Source of the DNA: a virus
IMG/VR virus record: IMGVR_UViG_3300037119_002466
Location: 1 to 21,257 of that record
Reading direction: 5' to 3' (one strand)
DNA length: 21,257 nt
Position 1 is the stretch's first letter, and every line of letters starts with the position of its first letter. This document shows, in pieces, positions 13,588 through 19,664 of this stretch. Under the pieces are notes generated by a model. It ran no database searches, was not told where the DNA came from, and worked only from the letters and a program-made list of their open reading frames with translations. The position numbers were made by a program, and so were the translations under genes.

Positions 13588-13593
13588 AAGTCA
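13581..13593 (-). promoter_or_regulatory. Exact dispersed operator-like element (TGACTTATGCCAG)
   Basis: Spans the junction of two genes: TGA stop of 13591-13968 and ATG of 13153-13587 are both inside it. Confidence 0.55.
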
Positions 13594-13968
13594 CCACACC
13601 CCAAATGACAGCCGGTATGGGGAGATCTGGGTTTCCACGCCCTTGATCCAGTCAGTGCCGATCCGCAGCGGACCCATTTCGTCAGTAACGCTCCAGCCGC
13701 TGGCCACACCAAACGGGGCATCCTTACGGCGGTAGATCTCCACGGTTGCCTGGACCGTTGCGCCCAGCACCGGCTCTGGGAGATCTCCGGTGGTGAAGTA
13801 GTCAGCGCCGCGGTCCAGGTAGTCATCCACCAGCCCCGCAGCAGCAGCGGCAGCCTCAGCCACCCGCTGCTCATCCTGGTCACCAGACTCCAGCCGGAGC
13901 ACCGCCATGGCCCGAGAGATCACCTCTGTCAGATCCTCGGTCCACGGCGGTGCTGGGGTCACTGTCAT
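13591..13968 (-). CDS. Head-tail connector protein (gp6-like, 125 aa)
   Basis: I start at ATG 13968 (ATGA overlap). MTVTPAPPWTEDLTEVISRA and helices through AAAAAAGLVDDYLDRGADYF fit the all-helical Ad1 connector / HK97 gp6 class, which attaches to the portal. The C-terminal half has ATVQATVEIYRRKDAPFG and GPLRIGTDWIKGVETQISPY, typical of actinophage connectors. The role is in closing the packaged head. Confidence 0.75.
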   Translation of the reverse strand: MTVTPAPPWTEDLTEVISRAMAVLRLESGDQDEQRVAEAAAAAAGLVDDYLDRGADYFTTGDLPEPVLGATVQATVEIYRRKDAPFGVASGWSVTDEMGPLRIGTDWIKGVETQISPYRLSFGVW

Positions 13969-14222
13969 GGTGCCTTGCCCACCACCCACGCAACGCCATT
14001 CCACCAGCGCTGGTCACCGTTGGCCGCCTGCACCCATTGGCCCGTGGTCCACGCGGTGGCTGGCGTGGCGGGCAGTGAAGCGACAGCCCCACCCGTGGCT
14101 GGTGCCGCAGCACCAGCGGGGGTGAAGGTGCCAGGGGTGCCAGCCGTAGCCCCGGTGGCAGTGATGGTGCCACCGCCCCAGAGGCTGGGCGGGTAACTCT
14201 GGTCGAAGTAGCCCAGCGTCAT
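13965..14222 (-). CDS. Head-fibre / decoration-like protein (85 aa)
   Basis: 85 aa: the N-terminus MTLGYFDQSYPPSLWGGG, a Gly/Ala/Thr-rich linker, and a C-terminal motif WTTGQWVQAANGDQRWWNG followed by VAWVVGKAP. That motif (WTTGQ-x-V...DG..WNG-AW..G.AP) is a repeated module in actinophage head fibre and decoration proteins. Located two genes after the capsid. ATGA overlaps at both ends. Confidence 0.65.
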   Translation of the reverse strand: MTLGYFDQSYPPSLWGGGTITATGATAGTPGTFTPAGAAAPATGGAVASLPATPATAWTTGQWVQAANGDQRWWNGVAWVVGKAP

Positions 14223-14515
14223 CTCTGAGGCTCCTCTGCGGGCTGCTCAGTGCCTTCCGGGTCCGGTGGGGGTGGCACGTCCTCCTCCTCCGGTGCGGGC
14301 TCCTCCGTGGCTGCGGTGGCTTCCGGGTCCGGATCAGGCGGAGGTGCCACCACCTCCTGCCAGTGCTCCGGCTCTCCGTTGTCATTCCACTCGGGCTCCG
14401 GTGCCCCGTTGTCATTCCACTGCGGCTGGGGTGCTCCGTTGTCGTTAAACACCTCATCCGGGGTGGTCTGCTGCTCGGGCTCCGGTGCATCAGGGTTCTG
14501 GCTTACGTCAGTCAT
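14219..14515 (-). CDS. Acidic repeat protein between capsid and connector genes (98 aa)
   Basis: 98 aa, very acidic and Pro-rich, with no hydrophobic core. Three copies of a 10-residue unit, FNDNGAPQPQ, WNDNGAPEPE, WNDNGEPEHW, are also visible as DNA repeats. The rest is Pro/Asp/Glu (PPPDPDPEATAA, EEPAPEEEDVPP). GGAGG precedes ATG 14515 at the capsid stop. Disordered; could be a decoration, scaffold-like or virion-surface protein, by position only. An exact copy of the dispersed element lies just inside the start, antisense. Confidence 0.65.
   Translation of the reverse strand: MTDVSQNPDAPEPEQQTTPDEVFNDNGAPQPQWNDNGAPEPEWNDNGEPEHWQEVVAPPPDPDPEATAATEEPAPEEEDVPPPPDPEGTEQPAEEPQR
14499..14511 (+). 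promoter_or_regulatory. Exact dispersed operator-like element (TGGCTTACGTCAG)
   Basis: Just inside the start of the acidic repeat gene; the only exact copy antisense to local transcription. Confidence 0.5.
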
Positions 14516-14524
14516 GGCTGCCTC

Positions 14525-15781
14525 CTACGGGGCAATGTGAACGGCACCGTTCTGCTCAGCCGGTGGGACGTTGCCCGCTCCCGCTTCCTTGGTGGTGGGG
14601 CGGTAAAAGACCATGGATGACGCCACTGCCACCTGGCGACCCAGCAGGCTGGGCTCAATCGCTTCCAGCAGCGGGTAGCGGTACTCATACGCTTCCAGCG
14701 CGGTGGAGTTGCCCACCCAGAAGGTGGCGTCAGTGATGGCAGGGGTGACCACCGTCTGGAGCCCAGCCGGACCCACCAAGTTGAAGTCAGTGGCCCGTGC
14801 GGAGCCGTTGGCGTTGGTGGCTCCCAGGTAGGGGAACATCGGGCGGCCAGCGAGATCCGAGAGACCGCCCAGCCGAGCCCAGCCCTGCGGACCCATGGCC
14901 AGCCAGGTGGCCAACTCTCCGGTGTTGGCGTACACCAGCGCGCTGGCGTCATAGATAGCCTTTAGCACCGTGGCCGCGTCAGCACCGGCTGCCAGCGTCA
15001 CCTTTGCGGTTGACTTCTGGAGTTCGGTAACGGCTGCCTTCTCCGTGGCCCGAGCCAGCCGCTTATTCAACTGCCCCACGATGATATCGAGAGACGATGC
15101 CACCAGCGAGATGAGTTGCTGGGAGACGTTCAGATATCCGCCCACCGTCTGGAGGGTCAGCGGGTCAGTGGCAATGTCGAATTTCTTGCTGGCTAGTTCA
15201 GACTTCTCCAGCCCCTGCGGACCCACGCCCGTGTCGATATTGGGATCCACGATGCGTGGCCGCATGAAAGCCAGAGACGATGGGGCAGGCGTCACGCCCA
15301 GCACCGTCAGGAATGGGCGGCCAGCAGGCACCACATCAATAATGGGGCCATACACCTGGGAGACAACCAGCCCGCCCAGCCCACCCGCGGTGGGCACGGT
15401 GGCGGCAGCGGTAGTGCCCATGTGCTGCGCCGCACGGCTGCTGAATTTCTCATAGCGCCTGCGCGGCTCATGCTCCCCCATGTGCAGCACGTCCCAGAGG
15501 AGTTCCCCAGCGCTGCGGTAGGTGACCGGTGCGTTATCCATGTCGCTGGCTACGGCAGCAATGCGCCCAGCCACCTCATGGTTCATCTCCACATCAAACG
15601 AAACCAGATCAATCAGCCCATCTAGTTCTTTGATACGTCCCTGCCAGTCAGCCAGCGCCTGGCGGTCTTGCTCGGATAGTTCCCGCTTCTGCTCGATAGA
15701 GGTTGCCTTGACACCCTCAATACGGGAAACGATGGTTTCGCGCTCTTTGAGATAGCGCTGGGTAATGGCATCAGCGGGCAT
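14525..15781 (-). CDS. Major capsid protein (HK97 fold)
   Basis: 418 aa. The N-terminal ~100 residues form a charged helical delta domain (REQ-type: KERETIVSRIEGVK, KRELSEQDRQALADWQGRIK), normally removed by the protease encoded upstream. The HK97 core follows: GGLVVSQVYGPIIDVVPAGR, FLTVLGVTPAPSSLAFMRPR, TVGGYLNVSQQLISLVASSL, WLAMGPQGWARLGG, FWVGNSTALEAYEYRYPLLE. AGGAG sits 10 nt before ATG 15781. The island 16100-17331 separates it from its protease, unlike the usual compact order. Confidence 0.93.
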   Translation of the reverse strand: MPADAITQRYLKERETIVSRIEGVKATSIEQKRELSEQDRQALADWQGRIKELDGLIDLVSFDVEMNHEVAGRIAAVASDMDNAPVTYRSAGELLWDVLHMGEHEPRRRYEKFSSRAAQHMGTTAAATVPTAGGLGGLVVSQVYGPIIDVVPAGRPFLTVLGVTPAPSSLAFMRPRIVDPNIDTGVGPQGLEKSELASKKFDIATDPLTLQTVGGYLNVSQQLISLVASSLDIIVGQLNKRLARATEKAAVTELQKSTAKVTLAAGADAATVLKAIYDASALVYANTGELATWLAMGPQGWARLGGLSDLAGRPMFPYLGATNANGSARATDFNLVGPAGLQTVVTPAITDATFWVGNSTALEAYEYRYPLLEAIEPSLLGRQVAVASSMVFYRPTTKEAGAGNVPPAEQNGAVHIAP

Positions 15782-15794
15782 AGCAGATACTCCT

Positions 15795-15818
15795 GGAAAG
15801 TTGGGGCTATCACTTTCC
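15795..15818 (-). other. Hairpin directly upstream of the capsid ribosome site
   Basis: Perfect 7-bp inverted repeat GGAAAGT / ACTTTCC with a 10-nt loop; the 3' arm abuts AGGAG. In capsid mRNA it may stabilise the 5' end or affect initiation. Confidence 0.45.
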
Positions 15819-15891
15819 GGGGTGCCGCTCCGAGCCTCCAGGGGTGCCGCTCAATCGTCGGGGTGCCTGGCCGCCTGCCGCACGGGGTGCC
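15819..15891. repeat. Four spaced GGGGTGCC repeats in the capsid leader
   Basis: GGGGTGCC at 15819, 15841, 15860 and 15884 (intervals 22, 19, 24 bp); the first two extend to GGGGTGCCGCTC. A fifth copy lies at 16036 in the plus-strand promoter. They fill the left half of the 318-bp gap 15782-16099, which holds no gene. Confidence 0.7.
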
Positions 15892-15953
15892 GGTCAGGGC
15901 AAGACGCTACCCCCCAGACCTTACCTAAGGCAAGACCTTCTCCACCATGACAA

Positions 15954-15982
15954 ACTCTGACATAAGACAGCGCCAGAGTCAA
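15954..15982 (-). promoter_or_regulatory. Candidate capsid promoter with an operator in its spacer
   Basis: On the minus strand, TTGACT (15982-15977), 17 bp, then CAGAGT (15959-15954). An exact copy of the dispersed element lies in the spacer and -10, as in the two plus-strand promoters. The -35 is good and the -10 weak. Confidence 0.45.
15957..15969 (-). promoter_or_regulatory. Exact dispersed operator-like element (TGTCTTATGTCAG)
   Basis: In the candidate capsid promoter; a one-mismatch copy (TGCCTTAGGTAAG) lies 37 bp downstream at 15920-15932. Confidence 0.65.
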
Positions 15983-15992
15983 ATCCAGCGAG

Positions 15993-16036
15993 TGTGGCGC
16001 AGGTCACACTCTCAGGATTTGCTGTCTTAAGCCAGG
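15993..16036 (+). repeat. 44-bp duplicated promoter module, copy 1
   Basis: Matches 16940-16983 at 42 of 44 positions. It begins with TGTGGCGCAGGTCACA (15993-16008), close to the CRP/GlxR consensus TGTGA-N6-TCACA, continues through a -35 TTGCTG and ends with the operator-like element. Confidence 0.9.
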
Positions 16037-16047
16037 GGTGCCATACT
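16019..16047 (+). promoter_or_regulatory. Promoter of the metallopeptidase gene
   Basis: TTGCTG (16019-16024), 17 bp, CATACT (16042-16047). The dispersed element TGTCTTAAGCCAG occupies 16023-16035, overlapping the -35 end and spacer, so a bound protein should block RNA polymerase. The start would be near 16054, about 46 nt before the gene. Confidence 0.7.
16023..16035 (+). promoter_or_regulatory. Exact operator-like element in the metallopeptidase promoter
   Basis: TGTCTTAAGCCAG, spanning the -35 end and spacer. Confidence 0.7.
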
Positions 16048-16099
16048 AGGTACATCGGAAGGGGAAACGCCCCGCCCGCTACCTGCTGAGGAGCACACC

Positions 16100-16888
16100 A
16101 TGAGCACCACCGCCAACACCACCGCCCCTAAGACCACCGCTGGCAAGCCTGGCAAGGTCGTTGTGAAGTTGGGCGCTGACCTGAGCCCCGCTGTCAAGGC
16201 TCTGGAGACCGCCTACCGCATGATTCAGCGCCGCTACGCTGACGCCCCCAACGTGACCATTGTGGTTAAGCGCGACATGGTGGCATGGGGTCACACCACC
16301 ATTGCCCAGGTCTGGGCACCTAAGGCTGGCACCAAGGCTGGCCAGCCGGTCAAGGCTGACCGCTTTGAAATCATGATCTCCGGTGAGAATCTGGCGCGTG
16401 GCGCTGAGGCTGTCGCTGGCACGCTTCTCCATGAGGCAGCCCACGCCCGCAACCTGGCCCGCGGCATCCTTGACACGGATGTGAATGGCCGCCACAACGC
16501 CAAATTTAAGGCTACGGCTGAGGAGCACGGGCTGACGGTTACCGGTGAAGGGTGGCGCGGTTTCAACTCCACCGCCCTGGAGGCTCCTGGCCAGGAGACC
16601 TGGAAAGCCATGGTTGCCACCATCCAGCGCGGGCTGGATAAGTCAGCCCAGACCGCTGAGGCGCACCTGGATCACCTGGGCGTGGATGCGGTCAAGGGTC
16701 TGGTGCCGGTTGGCCCTGGCCGCCGCACCAAGGGCACCCCGGTGGCTCCGGTTGGCCCCCGCCGCCGCGGTGACCGCAACCTGGCCAAAGCCACCTGCGG
16801 CTGCGGTGACTCGATCCGCGCCAGCCGCGGTGTGCTGGAGCGCTGCGCCCCCACCTGCCAGGTGTGCGGCCAGGCGTTCACCGTCTGA
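16100..16888 (+). CDS. SprT-like zinc metallopeptidase with C-terminal zinc ribbon
   Basis: 262 aa. After a Thr/Lys-rich tail (1-20), helix AVKALETAYRMIQRRYADAP, then the zincin helix TLLHEAAHARNLARGI with His111-Glu112-His115 (HEAAH) and a downstream GRHNAKFKATAEEHGL in which His132 can be the third ligand: the SprT-like pattern. Residues about 205-230 form a basic linker, and C233GCG ... CAPTCQVCG a zinc ribbon. SprT/Spartan proteins digest DNA-bound proteins; in phages the target is unknown. GAGGAG is 7 nt before ATG 16100. It runs opposite to the structural genes, with its own promoter and terminator, as phage morons do. Confidence 0.85.
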   Translation: MSTTANTTAPKTTAGKPGKVVVKLGADLSPAVKALETAYRMIQRRYADAPNVTIVVKRDMVAWGHTTIAQVWAPKAGTKAGQPVKADRFEIMISGENLARGAEAVAGTLLHEAAHARNLARGILDTDVNGRHNAKFKATAEEHGLTVTGEGWRGFNSTALEAPGQETWKAMVATIQRGLDKSAQTAEAHLDHLGVDAVKGLVPVGPGRRTKGTPVAPVGPRRRGDRNLAKATCGCGDSIRASRGVLERCAPTCQVCGQAFTV

Positions 16889-16900
16889 GAGCCGGAGCCA

Positions 16901-16938
16901 GGAGCCCCGCCCCGAGAGGGTGCGGGGCTCCTCCGTTT
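16901..16938 (+). terminator. Terminator of the metallopeptidase gene
   Basis: Stem GGAGCCCCGC (16901-16910) and GCGGGGCTCC (16922-16931) with an 11-nt loop, then TCCGTTTG, a short T-rich tail. It starts 12 nt after the TGA. Confidence 0.8.
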
Positions 16939-16939
16939 G

Positions 16940-16983
16940 TGTGGCGCAGGTCACCCTCTCAGGATTTGCTGTCTTAAGTCAGG
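16940..16983 (+). repeat. 44-bp duplicated promoter module, copy 2
   Basis: Same module as 15993-16036, with two differences (A to C and C to T). It starts 9 nt after the terminator stem. Confidence 0.9.
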
Positions 16984-16995
16984 TCATGCCATACT
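16966..16995 (+). promoter_or_regulatory. Promoter of the second island gene
   Basis: TTGCTG (16966-16971), 18 bp, CATACT (16990-16995); element TGTCTTAAGTCAG at 16970-16982 and a partial one at the -10 (CTTAAGCCAT, 16994-17003). Start expected near 17002, about 66 nt before ATG 17068. Confidence 0.65.
16970..16982 (+). promoter_or_regulatory. Exact operator-like element in the second island promoter
   Basis: TGTCTTAAGTCAG, spanning the -35 end and spacer; the closest copy to a perfect dyad (CTGNCTTAAGNCAG). Confidence 0.7.
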
Positions 16996-17067
16996 TAAGC
17001 CATGGCCCAGAACATCACCCGCAGTGCCCAGCAGCAGGCTGGCACTCTTACCCGAAAGGGGAGCCCC

Positions 17068-17331
17068 ATGGCTCGCACGCTTGACCTGACCCTCACCCAC
17101 CGTGATGGCACCACGGTGCCGATGGTGGGGCTCCGCCCGGTGGAGGTGCGGGCTGCTCTCCTGGGTGGCCGCACCCGCAGCGGTGGCTGGGCAGCCGCTG
17201 GCTGGGATGACGCCCGCTGCGTCACCTGCGGTGATGTGGCAGCCTTCTGCCCCGATGTGCAGCGGGTGCTCTCCACCACGCTGGCTGGCCGCGTCTGGCT
17301 GGCTGAGCGCCAGGAGGCGCTGGTGGGCTGA
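17068..17331 (+). CDS. Small Cys-containing protein of the plus-strand island (87 aa)
   Basis: I choose ATG 17068, which has AAGGGGAG 5-8 nt upstream; in-frame ATG 17002 would start exactly where the transcript is predicted to begin and would be leaderless. 87 aa: MARTLDLTLTHRDGTTVPMV, VRAALLGGRTRSGGWAAAGW, then ARCVTCGDVAAFC with a CxxC-x6-C cluster and a helical C-terminus. No family recognised; a moron-encoded superinfection or host-modifying role is possible. Followed directly by a strong terminator. Confidence 0.7.
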   Translation: MARTLDLTLTHRDGTTVPMVGLRPVEVRAALLGGRTRSGGWAAAGWDDARCVTCGDVAAFCPDVQRVLSTTLAGRVWLAERQEALVG

Positions 17332-17341
17332 GCCCAGCCCC

Positions 17342-17378
17342 GAGCCCCGCACCCTCATACGGTGCGGGGCTCTTTGCG
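17342..17378. terminator. Bidirectional terminator between the island and the protease gene
   Basis: 12-bp stem GAGCCCCGCACC (17342-17353) / GGTGCGGGGCTC (17361-17372), 7-nt loop, then TTTGCGTCTCTC on the plus strand. It lies between the convergent ends of the 17068-17331 gene and the minus-strand protease (stop at 17383) and should serve both. Confidence 0.8.
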
Positions 17379-17382
17379 TCTC

Positions 17383-18072
17383 TCAGGCAAAGCGCTGACG
17401 CAGCGCCTCCTGCTGCTGCTGCACCTCATCCGCCCACTCCAGCCAGCGCACCTGCTCCAGCGCCGCTGCGGCTGCCTCCACCACGCCCTGGGGCTCGGGC
17501 ACCGGCTGCGGCTGCTCGGGGCTCTCCGTGGCTCCTGGAGCCTCCTGGGCGGTCATTTCGTCCCTAGCCCGCATGGCCAGAATCCGAGCCTCTGCGTATT
17601 GCCCCTCAGGCACCGCAGCGGCGTGCCGGACAATGACCGCAGAGCGGACCACCAGCGCACCCTCACGCTCTGAGCCAGCCCGCGGGTTTAGGGAGGTGAA
17701 TCCCACGCTGACGCTCCGGTGGCTGGAGCCCAGCACGTCTCTGGCTTTGGGGGCGGTTGACTCATAGAGCCGGAACCGTCCAGTCAGCCCCTCCTCATCC
17801 TCTCGGAATTGCGCCCCATAGCCCAGCGTGGCCCCGAACGTCTCATCATGGAGATACGTGAGGCTGACGCGGTTGGGAGCCTTGACCGCCCGAGCGCAGG
17901 AGCCCCGAGTGAACATCTCTCGGTAGCAGCGCACCCCATCGGGGGTCAGGTCCACCGCCTGGATCTCTCTGCCATAAGGCACCACCAGCGCCTCCACGGT
18001 GAGCCCGTCCACGGTCTCATCCACCCTCAGGTGCAGGTCATCAAATTGGCGCACCAGCATTTCGTCATCCAT
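17383..18072 (-). CDS. HK97-family prohead protease (S78)
   Basis: 229 aa. VEALVVPYGREIQAVDLTPD, then RVSLTYLHDETFGATLGYG with catalytic His75, and SSHRSVSVGFTSLNPRAG with nucleophile Ser122; VIVRHAAAVPEGQYAEARIL is the conserved C-terminal strand. It cleaves the capsid delta domain and itself during head maturation. The C-terminal ~60 residues (TAQEAPGATESPEQPQP and Gln-rich helix) may be a scaffold-like tail. ATG 18072 overlaps the portal stop by 8 nt. Confidence 0.9.
   Translation of the reverse strand: MDDEMLVRQFDDLHLRVDETVDGLTVEALVVPYGREIQAVDLTPDGVRCYREMFTRGSCARAVKAPNRVSLTYLHDETFGATLGYGAQFREDEEGLTGRFRLYESTAPKARDVLGSSHRSVSVGFTSLNPRAGSEREGALVVRSAVIVRHAAAVPEGQYAEARILAMRARDEMTAQEAPGATESPEQPQPVPEPQGVVEAAAAALEQVRWLEWADEVQQQQEALRQRFA
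17969..17981 (-). promoter_or_regulatory. Exact dispersed operator-like element (TGCCTTATGGCAG)
   Basis: Within the protease gene, about 90 nt after its start, sense orientation. Confidence 0.5.
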
Positions 18073-19405
18073 TAGGTATCAACTCCTGGGCGGCATCCAC
18101 CGCGGCAGCGGCTCCTGGTGGCGTACCCACCGCAGCCTGGGGTGAGGTAGCGCTGAGCGCAGCGGGTGCGCTCTGCGTGGTAAAGCGCTCCATGGCGCGG
18201 ATCTCCGGCACGGTCAGTGCCCCGATACCCGCCATGATCTGGTAGCCCTGGGCTCTCTCCAGGAATCCTGGCCGCACGTACTCATCACGGTTGACTTCTA
18301 TGGCGGTGCCCCGTGGCAGCAGCCAATTGCTCAGCGCGTCCAGCCCCATGCTGGCTAGCGGTCTTAAGCCAGAGCGCCAGTGGTAATCAAAGATGCTGGA
18401 TACGTTGGAGTAGGTCATGGAGTCACCGCTGGGCAGCCCCACTAGGAATGGTGGCACCCGCAGCAGCACCGCCAGCCGAGCCTCACTAAATTGGCTCATC
18501 TCACTCAGCGCCATATCCTTTGGCGTGGTGAGCGGGCTGAGTTCCGCACCATCCGCCAGGATGGCTGGCACGCCCATGGCCGCCCGACGTGCCTCTATCC
18601 AGTCACTCTGCATCTTCCGCATTTGCTGGTTATTCAGCCGCTTAGGCACCTTTAGCACCGCCCAGGGTATGCCGCCGCGGTCAGCCATCTCATAGGTGAA
18701 TTTACTCAGCGCCTCCACTGCCAGCATCCGAGCCCCAGCCGCTTCCAGTGGCCCCTGGCCATGCGCCTGGTCTGGGCTGGTGGTGAGGTAGCGGACATGG
18801 AGCACATCGGCAGTAATGTCCTCTCCACCCAGCGCATAATGGCGTATCCCATCCTGCACCTCTATCTGGACAAACGCAGGGTTAAGCGTGATGAAACGCA
18901 GCGGGTAACCTTCCGCATTCCGCCTGGTGCAGTAGACAATCACCTCACCGGTGCCCTGGAAACTCCACCAGAATGACCTGGCAAACTCCGTCCAGCCGGA
19001 GTAAACCAGCGGCTCTGGATTGGTCAGCCAGGTGGGAGCCTCCTGGGGCATGGTGCCCTTGACCACATACGGCGGCATGGTGGCCAGGATGCTGGAATTG
19101 AGATCCAGGCAGGCAAAGACCACATCTAGCCTGGTTTGCCAGCCGCCCATCCCATTCCACGCTGGCGTGGCCCAGCCATCGGGCCAGCCGCTCCACGCCT
19201 GCACATCCATGGGCATATTGGGGCTCATCACCATGGAGTTGCCAGCACCCTGGCTGGCGTTTGGCCCCACCGAGATCTCCGGTGAGTAAGGCTCTCCGCT
19301 ATCCACCAGCGGGTTATCGTTCGGGGCATTGTCTCGGGGTGGCAGCGCGGTACGGCGGTTGTCCACCACCACGATGCCTGACCTAGTGGTGTAAGACAGG
19401 GGCAT
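18065..19405 (-). CDS. Portal protein (HK97 family)
   Basis: 446 aa from ATG 19405, which has GGAGGAG 6 nt upstream; the longer frame upstream lacks such a site and overlaps the preceding gene. Typical portal features: GWQTRLDVVFACLDLNSSIL, ATMPPYVVKG, RSFWWSFQGTGEVIVYCTR, DITADVLHVRYLTT, MSQFSEARLAVLLRVPPFLV then GLPSGDSMTYSNVSSIFDYH, and GFLERAQGYQIMAGIGALTV. Twelve copies form the DNA gate at one capsid vertex. An antisense copy of the dispersed element lies at 18360. Confidence 0.93.
   Translation of the reverse strand: MPLSYTTRSGIVVVDNRRTALPPRDNAPNDNPLVDSGEPYSPEISVGPNASQGAGNSMVMSPNMPMDVQAWSGWPDGWATPAWNGMGGWQTRLDVVFACLDLNSSILATMPPYVVKGTMPQEAPTWLTNPEPLVYSGWTEFARSFWWSFQGTGEVIVYCTRRNAEGYPLRFITLNPAFVQIEVQDGIRHYALGGEDITADVLHVRYLTTSPDQAHGQGPLEAAGARMLAVEALSKFTYEMADRGGIPWAVLKVPKRLNNQQMRKMQSDWIEARRAAMGVPAILADGAELSPLTTPKDMALSEMSQFSEARLAVLLRVPPFLVGLPSGDSMTYSNVSSIFDYHWRSGLRPLASMGLDALSNWLLPRGTAIEVNRDEYVRPGFLERAQGYQIMAGIGALTVPEIRAMERFTTQSAPAALSATSPQAAVGTPPGAAAAVDAAQELIPNG
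18360..18372 (+). promoter_or_regulatory. Near-exact dispersed element (GGTCTTAAGCCAG)
   Basis: Within the portal gene, antisense, one mismatch from TGNCTTANGNCAG. Confidence 0.45.
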
Positions 19406-19664
19406 CAGGCTCTCCTCCGTAGCGGTGCAGGTACTCCTGGCGCACGTACTCATCCCAGGCAGCGGCATGCTCGGGGCAGAGGAGCACCCGCTGCTGGCTG
19501 GCTCCGGTCATGTCAGAGACCTGCCGCCAGGCGGAGATCTCCTCAGAGCCCCTGAGCGTGGCTGAGCGGCAGCCTGGGTAATCACACCCCCACCACGCTC
19601 CACGCCCCGCAGCGGGGCTCCTGGAGGCTCCTGAGAGCCATTCCGCCAGGGTCGGGCCACTCAT
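19383..19664 (-). CDS. Small zinc-binding protein between terminase and portal (93 aa)
   Basis: ATG 19664 overlaps the terminase TGA (ATGA); longer in-frame starts would run deep into the terminase. 93 aa: MSGPTLAEWLSGASRSPAAG, then WWGCDYPGCRSATLRG and RVLLCPEHAAAWDEYVRQE, a CDYPGC...CPEH pattern for one zinc. Its 3' end overlaps the portal start by 23 nt. Position suggests a packaging or head accessory protein; no HNH motif is present. Confidence 0.7.
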   Translation of the reverse strand: MSGPTLAEWLSGASRSPAAGRGAWWGCDYPGCRSATLRGSEEISAWRQVSDMTGASQQRVLLCPEHAAAWDEYVRQEYLHRYGGEPDAPVLHH

